From Pseudorasbora parva (Eukaryota > Chordata > Actinopteri > Cypriniformes > Gobionidae): a stretch of 64,000 nucleotides of DNA. The stretch is from assembly GCF_024679245.1 (NCBI RefSeq), contig NC_090176.1:48136615-48200614 (forward strand). The letters are read 5' to 3'. The first letter of the stretch is position 1; each line of letters starts with the position of its first letter. A program made the position numbers and the translations under genes. Shown here in pieces: positions 55,277 to 64,000 of the stretch. The notes under the pieces are model-generated. The model searched no databases and was not told the DNA's origin. It saw nothing but the letters and a program-made list of their open reading frames with translations.

Positions 55277-56399
55277 GTCTAAAACAGGGGTCTCCAACAC
55301 GTCGCTCGCGAGCTACCAGTTGCTCGTGGCCTGATTGGAGGTATCTCGCCAAGACGTAGGCTACTTTGCATCTAATCAGAGTGAGCTAATTTAGACTGAC
55401 TTTTATTTGTAACAAATGTAAATGTAAACATGCAAATGTAGGGTTGTCACAAGTACAGGTAGGCTACTTTAGTACGATGTTGGTAGTGAAATTAAAAAAA
55501 AATGACGATACCAGCATTTCTGTATTAGGCTACTCCCGAGTATATTCGGTACACACAGCTTTCGTGTTAATCCAAGCGCAGGGCTCCAAACTGTACCGAA
55601 TATATATTAGTGTCTGTGAATATTAAACTGCAAATTACTATTTAAATATTACTCCTGCTAATTCTGCGTCTCTGCGTGAATAACAGGCGCAGATGCGAGG
55701 GCGCAGCACCGCACTCGCGTGTCTCTGCCTTGTGCCACTATGAGGACACACGGACGCATAAACTGTCACTTCATGAGAATTTAACGTTTCATTTAAGTAA
55801 GCTGTCATATGAACACAGACACTCAAAGGTCTTCATGGCAACCCATCATAATAAAAGTTTGGTTTAACATGAAGTTTAACGTGGAGAAATTGACAGAATA
55901 TATTAGGCTACTGTTGCAGCCTATACAGTAGATGTAACTACATCTCTATGTAATAATAATACATCTCTACTAAAAATAATAATTATGATGGTTCCTTATT
56001 TTTCACTTGATATTTTATGTATAAACAATGATAACTTTTTAAACAGCATACAGCCTTTAAATGTTTATGTATGATTTACTTATAATAATAATCATCGTAA
56101 ATAATAAACGTTTTAAATTTAATTGATTTTAAATAGTAAAAAATAAAAATAAAAAACATTTTGCTGTGGTACCAAACTTGGTACTGACTACCGTAAAATG
56201 TTTATGGTATTGGTACCGACTACTGGAACTTCTACTACACTCTTTCAGATGTACAACAGTTTAGATTGTTGTTAATATGAGAATTATGATGCATTATTTA
56301 AGAGCTTTAAGTATTGTAGAACATGAGTAGGTCTTAGCGACTTTCATTTTTAAAAAGTAGCTCTCAAATGAAAAACGGTTGCAGACCCCTGGTCTAAAA
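55277..56399. mobile_element. hAT element with perfect 8-bp target duplication
   Basis: GTCTAAAA at 55277-55284 and again at 56392-56399 is an exact 8-bp duplication, the hAT signature. The element, 55285-56391, starts CAGGGGTCTCCAA and ends TTGCAGACCCCTG, which are inverted with one mismatch. Subterminal GTCGCTCGCGAGCTACC and GTAGCTCTCAAATG are related. No transposase frame survives. 55440-56240 holds another AT-rich insertion with TGGTACCAAACTTGGTAC-type words. Confidence 0.92.
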
Positions 56400-57619
56400 T
56401 CTCTACTGGTTAATCAGTCTACCCCCGGTATATCACACAGACGCCCACCCCTAGTTCAGAGAGATAGGTGAATAAACAGGCTTATTAAGAAGGAAACACC
56501 ATCCTAAACACTCAAGGTTTAATCACATTTTAACATTTGGAACAACCTAGGCACATTCCACAGATGTCAACATGGCCAGGTTGTCCAATGCCCGCATCCT
56601 CCAAAAAATGAACAGAACTACTCAAGAAGAAAAAAAATGTTGCAGTTTATGGTAATAAAATCCGATTTTAGAGACACTTTATTTACTTTCATATAATACG
56701 CATCTTTGTCCAATGTAAAATGAAGCAACATCAGCTATGGTCTGTACCATTAATGCTGCCTTAACGTGCTTTCGGAAATGTCCTACTTCCCCCTTCAGAA
56801 GTCGTGATGACGAGCTTGTTGCATTCAAGTGCTTGTCGGAATCAACAGGAATCATGGAGGAAACCAGGTTTATTCTTGCCTATTTATTCAGAAAATCTTA
56901 TTAAAACCGAAATGATATGTAGTCTCACATGGACTGACAACCATAAACATTTATGATACTATCCAGATCCAGTCTGCTTTCTGCCGATTCTGTATAATTT
57001 CAGTCAAATTATGCAAGCTGTTTTCGCTGTATATGAAACATACAATACACTTCAAATGATTACTCATATATGTAAATATGCACTACATTAATGACAAGAC
57101 AATCTAATTGTTTGGGGGGGGGACGAATAGCCGTCACAGCAGTAGTTCTAGGTTTATGGCACGTCCATCTCAGGTTTTGGGTGGCAAAATTATTTCCAAA
57201 CTTGCAAATAGTAAACACATCATCAGAGGGCATTCATGTTGATTTTTTCCTAGGAAATTCATATTTACGATAACTCCGAAAGCATGTGAAGTCAGCATAA
57301 CTCACAGCATTTCCAGCCAATAGGAAAGCTGCTCTGGTAGTGAGTCACGGAGGTGCCGTGATTGACAGATGTCAACGAGAGGAAAGGAAATTAAAGTATT
57401 CGCACCAGACTGTAAACAAAAGGTTTGCGTTTGAGGATGGTTGTGTGATAGTAAGTGAGAGTAAGGGTCTTAAAGTGCAGCCAATTCATGTACAGCAATA
57501 TGGCACAGAGACATTTTCAATACAAAGACAAGCAGTTTATATTATATTAGAATGTCTCCTTTATAACAAAGCACTAATATGCATATTTATATTTGTTTTA
57601 ATACTGAAATCTGAAACTG
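56400..57619. other. No gene seen; partial repeats
   Basis: 56750-57420 has a repeat-like stretch (GCTTTCGGAAATGTCCTACT, AGCCAATAGGAAAGCTGCTC, GTGATTGACAGATGTCAACG) but no paired termini. The TGATTGACAG at about 57359 matches the TALE consensus seen at 24459. A 151-codon plus frame at 57340-57795 runs into repeat F and has no domain. Confidence 0.4.
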
Positions 57620-57806
57620 TATCATTGTTTCCACAAAAATATGAAGCAGCACAACTGTTTTTAACACTGATGATAGTCAGGAATGTTTCTTGCGCAGCAA
57701 ATCTGCATATTAGAATGATTTCTGAAAGATCAATTGTGATCATTCACAATATTAAATTTTTACTGTATTTTGAACAGCTTTGGGCAATTTTTTGAACAGT
57801 AGTGTA
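57620..57806 (-). mobile_element. Repeat F, minus-strand partial copy
   Basis: ATGAAGCAGCACAACTGTTT, ATATTAGAATGATTTCTGAA, CAATATTAAATTTTTACTGT and the end TTTTTTGAACAGTAGTG. This is the internal part plus one terminus. Confidence 0.7.
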
Positions 57807-57828
57807 CATAGAAATGAATTCATCTGCA

Positions 57829-58852
57829 TTAAAGCAGCACTTGGTAAATTTTGCTCTCGGGGTCCCCCTACAGTTGGGAAAAAATAATGTCCTCAACTAC
57901 TGTCGTAAGCTCTGTCATCCTACAACAGGGGATGCCATCGCGCGTGCATTTGTTGACATGACTACCCTGATAGCCTTGAACTAGTGATGCGCGGGTCGTC
58001 TCATAACCCGCGGACCCCGTATGTCTATTTAATGGTCGCGGGTGCGGGGCGGGTTGTAAAAATATATACAGTGGTGCGGGGCGGGGCCAAATAAATTCAT
58101 AAAAGCGGCCCGCGGGTTAGTGCAGCACTAACAGTTCCCCTGAACACTGCAGGAGGAGTTTCACATGCAGGTGTTCTTCTGGCGTCGCGTGTGAAATGTC
58201 TTCATCCCAGGTACAGTCAGTGGCATATGTTTCAGCATGTCATATGAATATCATTTCATGGGTTTTATTTTTTTCAAACTCCAAATAATCACGATGCTCA
58301 CGTTTACAAGCCAGCGTCATTATAGTAGTCTATTGGTTACCGTTTTACAGAATCTATATGATACTTCAGTTCAATGTTTGAGTGGTAGCTCACCGTAACA
58401 AGCAGGACCGCATCGGGCGGGCACGCCTCCTTCAGCTCACGCCGACGAGCAAACGCTGGTCACATGTTGATCCTCGTCCTGCCTTTAATCCCATCACTTT
58501 TTCGTTTCCTCTTATTGCTTTCCTCCAACAAAACCTTTTCTTTCTTATTTGTGTGCTGCTTCGGACATGACTATATTATCCGACGAACAAAGTTGGGCTC
58601 GCACGTCCGAATTTAAGGAAGTGTGGGTGTTGGTGGAAGTGACGTATATGCCGTATAGCAGTCGAATTTTGTAGTTCTTTTTGTTCTCGGGTTACTACCC
58701 GAAACCCGAAGTTTAAAAGTATGATTAAAAACGATATAGACCCCATCAGGCTATGGCAGACGTGTCATTCAACCTATTGTAAGTCGAAGTATCATCACAA
58801 GAGTCTTGAAAATATATTATGAAGGTTGAAAAGTTACCTAGTGCTGCTTTAA
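57829..58852. mobile_element. TTAA-flanked TIR element with nested insert
   Basis: TTAA at 57829 is followed by AGCAGCACTTGGTAA. TTACCTAGTGCTGCT is followed by TTAA at 58849. The terminal repeats are about 15 bp with one mismatch. Between about 57981 and 58740 another repeat is embedded (GTGATGCGCGGGTCGTCTC at its left, CTCGGGTTACTACCCGAAAC at its right), CpG-rich and unlike its host. No transposase. Confidence 0.8.
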
Positions 58853-60475
58853 TAAATGCTGTAGAAGAATAATTTATTGCTACTTCAAACCAAATGCATT
58901 AACTAATGATAGCCAACAGTGTATTTTACTTACAAATGTATTGCAAATTGTGTAATGTCTCTCCATGTCGTATCTGGTAAAAACAAACAAATTAACAAAA
59001 ATGAGGAATACAAAATATGCTAGAATATCCCGTAGGATTATTTGGGGCAAAAAAGTGTCGACCCCTTCAAGAGGGTAAAAATAACATTTGTAATTCGGCC
59101 CACATCTAAAGGCTTTCTTTCCTTCTCTTTGTGCTCAGTTCAGCTCCCCTCTCTTTTATATTTCTTCTTTGTCTCGTTTTTTTATCCGACAGCACACCGT
59201 GAAGGATTGAGGTTATCATTGTTCTGGTGCTTTAAAAAAAACACTACGGACAATCTCACATGGAGCCGGCATAAATATTTAATACGTCTATCCGTTCAAG
59301 CTAATTTAGGCATCCAAACTCATTCACATGCTAAATTCATTTCTTGTTTACTACAGAGAAGAAAGTTAACGCAGACTCGTAATGTCTTGTTTATCAGAAG
59401 ATCTGTTTGTTGATAAAGATCTTGAATGAGTAAAACAGGGAGGATTATGGTGGTTTATGGCTGAAGATTCGACTGCGTTTCCCAGGCAGCTCAGCTAATG
59501 ACCGCTCCACTTCTGCTCCATCGGCTCGGAATATTAATTTCGGTTACACAATGTCCTTAAAACAACGGCGTAAATTGCCCAAGCAGGACTGTAATTGTTT
59601 ATGAAGATGTAAATTGCTTTGCAGAGGGAGAAACTAATAGCTTCTGCAGCAGGAAAATGAACTATTCTGTGGGGGAGGCTATTTTCTTTATGACTGGTAT
59701 TTTTCTTTTTTATTAAAGGTAATACAGTCACAGGCTCGTTGTAAAACAGTGTGTTTCTGGATGGGATCGTGTTGATATTGGGCCTTTATCCATTCATCAG
59801 AGGCCTGTTTCATGACTCCAATGGGTGCAATCATACTAGCGGTTGGTGATTAGCCTCTCAGTTAGATATGAGCTAATTTTTACTTGTAATATGTCAGTGT
59901 AGTAATGATATTATCACAAAGGCCCCTAAACACAGCCTAGTTTGACTGTGTAATGAGATTTGCGTATTATTGTGAGCTGATAAGGAGTTGTTTTGGACAA
60001 TCAAAACAAAAAATACATTTTCTGAAGAAAATTGAGTATTTACCTGTTCAGAAATTGGTGTCAAGATGGTTCAAGTCAGAAGAGTTCTTCCTCTCCTCAT
60101 GTCTCTGATGTTCTGGTGGATTTTTTCACCTGTTTTATCATCCAAAAGGTAAAAAAAATCAGCTCACTTAGTAAAGTAATAGCACAAATGTCATTGATAA
60201 GTCACACAATTTGACTATTCATGTCTGTAGCACAAATTCTGGAAATGTTTAACAGAATTATTTGTACCATTTTAATGTAGTAACAGTTAAAGGGAAGAGA
60301 GCATATGCAATAATGACTGTGTTTTGGCTTAAGAATCACCTCTGACAAGAAACATGGGGATTGATGAAATTTAAAAGCCATTGTGCATTACTTTCCATGC
60401 TGGAAATAAAATGAAAGAGCAGCCAGATTATAATGGCATAGTGCATTTATCATTGAACACGTATGTGGTTCTCTT
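58853..60475. promoter_or_regulatory. Low-repeat block; 59150-59780 candidate regulatory
   Basis: Unique-looking complex DNA: GAGCCGGCATAAATATTTAA, CTAATTTAGGCATCCAAACT, CAGCTCAGCTAATGACCGCT, GAATATTAATTTCGGTTACA, GTAATTGTTTATGAAGATGT. There are several ATTA and TAAT cores and no transposon ends. A 123-codon plus frame at 59042-59413 starts in AT-rich sequence and has no recognisable domain. Function is inference. Confidence 0.4.
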
Positions 60476-60826
60476 TAAAGGCACAATATGACATTTTCGC
60501 CGCTAGAGGTCGCTCATTTAAAATCAAGTGTACCACATGTGCAGTGATGGGGATAACAGAGTTATAGATTAAAGCCATTACTAACGCTGCTACATTTTTC
60601 AGTAACGAGTAATCAAACGGATTACTGTTTCCCTGTTACAATGCCGTTACCTTTACTGAGAATAAAATGTGGCGTTATTAATAATTGAGCTCACTGAAGC
60701 GGTTTTCATCTGAGCAGGCGTGCTCTCTGTCAGCTGGACCTGCAACCTGTCTGTGTGTGTGTGTGTGTGTGTTCGTGCTGGGGGGTGACTGTTGTGGTAC
60801 ACATGAACTGGGGCGAGCTGGGCGTT
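60476..60826. mobile_element. Left end of a TTAA-type element, interrupted
   Basis: TTAA at about 60476 is followed by AGGCACAATATGACATTTTC and CGCCGCTAGAGGTCGCTC. At about 60546 a second repeat starts (GTGATGGGGATAACAGAG, CAGTAACGAGTAATC). A short (GT)n tract lies at 60749-60771. The matching right terminus was not found. Confidence 0.5.
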
Positions 60827-61250
60827 GCCATCTTGTGAGCGAGTCATCGCGTGTCACTCCCGGATAACAGAAAATGGGCAAAAAGGCGGGATGTCCGCGG
60901 AGCTGAGGTGACACAATGACTATAGACGGCAGATAAATGGCTATCCACTTGTAACCACGCCCTTAACTATGCAGAACTTTAAGGCTTTATTTAACATAAA
61001 CGAATGAGTTATATAAAAATTCACCCCCCTCACAGTTGTCATGAAAGTCAAAATTAGCCTTATAAGCCAAAACCACAATTTGTCCCAGGCTGTAACATGT
61101 TTTTTTCTGCATTAAAGTTGAGAATTTTAACATGGGGCTCAATGAGATTCTGCTCCCTACTAGAGCCTGTCTCTAGCGGCCAGTCGAGGAATTGCAGTTT
61201 ACATTACTTCCGTATTGGCTTCAAGAGAGATCGCGGGAGGTTGCCGCTTG
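60827..61250 (-). mobile_element. Dispersed repeat 'H', minus copy
   Basis: Complement of 49634-50080: TCGCGTGTCACTCCCGGATA, CAGAAAATGGGCAAAAAGGC, AACCACGCCCTTAACTATGC, TTTGTCCCAGGCTGTAACAT, GATTCTGCTCCCTACTAGAG, TTCAAGAGAGATCGCGGGAG. The BED-like remnant at 61287 lies directly beyond it. Confidence 0.8.
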
Positions 61251-61286
61251 TATCGAACACACCAACAACTAGGAGGAGTCAGAGCG

Positions 61287-61500
61287 ATGGTATGTCCAAC
61301 GACTTCAAAGATAGCTATCGCAAACTGGAAGTATAAGCATTTCTTTTCCCTCGTTGAGTTGAAAGGTAAGAATGTTTATTTAATGTGCAACTTATGCCCA
61401 AGAAGAGCCTTTTCACGTCGGTGACAAGTAATTCTAATCTAATGAAGCACTTCACATCGTTACATCGGCAATCATTGGGAAAATACCCGCGAGAGAGTGG
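61287..61500 (+). pseudogene. BED-type zinc-finger remnant, hAT transposase-like
   Basis: BED fingers are N-terminal DNA-binding modules of hAT transposases and the ZBED genes derived from them. From the ATG at 61287 the frame reads to WKYKHFFSLVELKGKNVYLM then CNLC, giving the aromatic start and Cys-x2-Cys. A stop follows at 61422-61424. In the neighbouring frame the text continues SNSNLMKHFTSLH at about 61425-61465, which supplies the NLxxHL/H-x5-H part of the finger. One frameshift lies between the two halves. No RNase-H-like catalytic domain follows, so it is only a relic. It could be 5' exon material of a fragmented hAT element. Confidence 0.6.
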
Positions 61501-61851
61501 GTAAGCCCGCCAGACAAACAAGACTTGAGAGCACTTCTTGTTCTTCTTTTTGTGAGGAAGAAAATACTTAAAGTAGGCTACAGTATGTCTACCAATTGTA
61601 AAGTTGTGTGACAGTTTTAGAATTTGAACTACAAAGAGTCTAGGCTATGTATAATTTTATTATTATTATTATTTTCTATTTTTGGTAGACTTTTCTTAAG
61701 GAGCATCATTTATTTTTAGATGTATTTGTTGACCAGTTGGGGTCTGTGCAATAAATATTACAGTTCTAAACCATCTATTTTGTTTTATTGTTCCACTATA
61801 TTACTGGTAATATTTACAATAATGTCTTAAATTTGATAGTATCTCACATTA

Positions 61852-62113
61852 AGAAAAGCTTAACTCCAAGTCTTCCAGAGTCGCGGTCAAAGCTGATTTG
61901 AAAGACCGCCGTGCGCCAGTTTCTGTTTACTAGAAGCACGCAAACGCAACTCGGCCGTCGTCATTATGGCCCCGCCCACCAACTCTATACACGTTGTGAT
62001 TGGCCCGACAAGAGTCTGGCGTTTACAGCTCAGAAGGCTATTGAGTTGCTAGACGACACTCACAGGCAGATTAGATTTGCTGCCGCTAGGGTGCGTCTAG
62101 GCTAGGCTAGGAA
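61852..62113 (+). mobile_element. Dispersed repeat 'G', partial plus copy
   Basis: Matches the 3' half of 41216-41738: AGCTTAACTCCAAGTCTTCC, CCCCGCCCACCAACTC, GTGATTGGCCCGACAAGAG, TTGCTGCCGCTAGGGTGCGT, ending in tandem CTAGG words. Confidence 0.8.
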
Positions 62114-62429
62114 ACAGAAGCTAAGAAAAAGCACTACAGTTATATAATATACAATGTTATATATTAATTGTAAAGCACCGTTATAACAAGGTAATGTTTT
62201 TAAATGTTAAATTCAAATATATTTATTGCCATCTCACACATGGATTTGCATTCAATTAATTAGCATCAAACAAACAGTATAATGCTTATTCTCAGTGAAT
62301 AAAAGCTTAGTAAACAAAAAGATTGAAAAAATTATTGAAAAACCACCAAGTAGGTGGCGATGTGCACTAAGTAGGTTATGTAAATCACCATTAAACAAAA
62401 GAACAAGAAAGCAGAATGCTAAATACCTC

Positions 62430-62820
62430 TTAAAGGTGCCGTGTGCGTTCTAGCGGCATCTAGCGGTGAGGTTGTGAATTGCAATCATTAACCGTTCACT
62501 CCTCCCTTTTCAAGAGCATTGAGAAGCTATGGGAGCCCACACACGATAAAATGTCATCGTCGGAGAGAGGAGAGTGGGACTAGTGCTCTGTAGAGCAGTT
62601 TGTCTGCATAGGGCAACTGTAGAAACATGACAGCGCAAAATGGCGATTTTACTGTAAGGGGACCCACGGCAGTATACAAAAATGGCTCATTCTATGGTAA
62701 TAATAAAAACATAAAGGTTCATTGTGTCAGGTCTTTGCACACCACTGAAAACATAGTTATGTATATTATATTGCATTTCTGTTAATACATCCTCGTAAAT
62801 ACTACCCACTGCACCTTTAA
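62430..62820. mobile_element. TTAA-flanked short TIR element, 387 bp
   Basis: TTAA at 62430 is followed by AGGTGCCGTGTGCGTTCTAG. CCCACTGCACCT is followed by TTAA at 62817. Inside are GCGGCATCTAGCGGTGAGG, ATGTCATCGTCGGAGA and ATGGCGATTTTACTGTAAGG. Compact non-autonomous copy, with good preservation of ends. Confidence 0.85.
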
Positions 62821-62994
62821 GCAAACTAACCCTGGAAAATGAGCTGCACTGACCTGAGCAGGTTATGTTCAGTGAATGAGTTGCTATGGCTACTTTTAAG
62901 TTACCTCTATTTTGGAACTGAAAGTTAAGGTTATCGGCTTATACCCAGGTGTGTCACATAACCTGCTTTCTGGAATACCTCAATGTAAAATACC

Positions 62995-63660
62995 ATAGAC
63001 AGTAAAAGAAATGGACGGAGCGTTCCCATTGACTTCAACGGCGAAAGAATGAAGTCAACCTAGGGGCGCTCACTTCCTGATGGCTGAGCGAACTGCGCAG
63101 GCTCAGACTGAGCTTGACGACGTAGATGTGACGTGAGCCTCCTGTCTGACAGCTGTGAGTCTTCTAGTAGGTGTGGAAAGGGAAATCTGAATCACGTTGT
63201 TTAAATATTTTCTCCCGTTGCTTTTGGCTCACTATGGGCTTCTCCCCATTCTTCCCCCTTGACTTTATCAGACTAGTCTCCAGGACATGTCTCCACGTCC
63301 CCCCGACTGTCTCATAGACAGTAAAAGATTGCCTGCGAGCGTCTCCTCAGGTCTATACGGTAATTTCTCAACTGTGCGACAGGGTCGCGTTGGTTATGAC
63401 GCAATCGTTAGCCTATTTTTACAAAAACAGCTTCTGCGGGGCGATAGTGTAAGATACAAGGTAATGGAGCCTTTTATGCATTGTCGTGTTTCTTTAGAAA
63501 TAAGCAATAGACAAATGGAGTCTTTAAACGTCTCAGATGTAAAGTTATTCACTGTCAAAGTGACTCAAAAATGAATGGGAGTCAATGGGATGCTAACAGC
63601 AGGTGATGGCTTGGTTAGCAATGGCAGCCCCTAGGGGTGGAACGCTTTCCGAGCGCTAGA
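62995..63660. mobile_element. Dispersed repeat with ATAGACAGTAAAAG words
   Basis: CCATAGACAGTAAAAGAAAT at the left, and CTCATAGACAGTAAAAGATT internally at about 63311, flank a block with GGGGCGCTCACTTCCTGATG and CAGACTGAGCTTGACG. It ends near GGGGTGGAACGCTTTCCGAG. The paired terminal structure is not clear, so limits are approximate. A 95-codon plus frame at 63287-63574 has no domain. Confidence 0.5.
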
Positions 63661-63847
63661 TTACCCCCTTGTAAAATACGGCTGCTGTTTGTGGCGCTTG
63701 GTGGCCGTCTGTCTGTCCACAATGCCCGACGGAACGCGCTGATGACGTGTCATGTCTGCGCGAGCAGGGTGGGCGGAGATATGCAAATAGGTTGACATTG
63801 TTATTAATGCAATGATTTGAACTTTTTTGGACCTGCGACTACGATAG

Positions 63848-63850
<3 letters not shown>

Positions 63851-63939
<89 letters not shown>
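63851..63939. repeat. (TA)n microsatellite
   Basis: About 44 uninterrupted TA units, the longest TA tract in the window. Confidence 0.97.
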
Positions 63940-63942
<3 letters not shown>

Positions 63943-64000
63943 CATTTATAGTCCACTTCTATTAGCCTATTGATTGCTATCAGGATGTGAAGAGAGTTTC

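Noticed and set aside
57340..57795. 151-codon plus-strand open frame
   Set aside because: Its second half is translated repeat F, and no domain is visible in the first half.

Overview
The window looks like non-coding vertebrate DNA from a teleost, most likely a cyprinid (carp/zebrafish group). It is AT-rich, crowded with short microsatellites, and packed with short terminal-inverted-repeat (TIR) DNA transposons, Tc1-like elements, an L2/CR1-like LINE and a tRNA-derived SINE of kinds common in cyprinid genomes. The species call is inference from recalled repeat families, not from a search. I found no intact protein-coding gene, no rRNA or functional tRNA gene and no CRISPR array. Every long open frame I examined is a transposon remnant, a translated microsatellite or a chance frame.

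Layout. 0-9.5 kb: nested DNA transposons, including a composite at 0.5-2.35 kb, a TIR element at 6.75-7.67 kb split by an insertion, and several palindromic MITEs. 9.5-13.3 kb: an L2-type tail, then about 3 kb of low-repeat sequence with enhancer-like texture. 13.3-15.6 kb: a TIR element followed by a decayed LINE reverse transcriptase interrupted by a SINE. 15.6-20.4 kb: low repeat, with a CpG- and GC-rich block at 17.6-18.3 kb that could be an untranslated first exon or promoter. 20.4-24.2 kb: three copies of a GT-microsatellite-bounded repeat, one with a 13-unit minisatellite, plus a perfect 80-bp palindrome. 25.4-26.4 kb: MITEs. 27.3-30.1 kb: two low-repeat blocks around an 830-bp tetranucleotide tract. 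30.4-36.9 kb: MITEs, two TTAA-flanked elements and a Tc1-like element with a broken transposase. 38.4-39.6 kb: two more copies of the GT-bounded repeat, one with the same minisatellite expanded. 41.2-51.5 kb: nested repeats, a second Tc1-like relic and long dinucleotide tracts. 53.3-58.9 kb: a TTAA-flanked element carrying a THAP-like zinc-finger remnant, a hAT element with a perfect 8-bp target duplication, and another TTAA element. 60.5-64 kb: more dispersed repeats, a BED-finger remnant and a terminal (TA)n tract.

There is no operon or pathway. The window is best read as intergenic or intronic DNA in which several transposon waves inserted into one another. About eight low-repeat blocks, some with homeodomain-type TAAT/ATTA motifs, are the places where regulatory function is most plausible. 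The clearest unexpected items are the THAP-like and BED-finger remnants, the independent expansion of one telomere-like minisatellite core in two repeat copies, the perfect palindrome, and the possible first exon.
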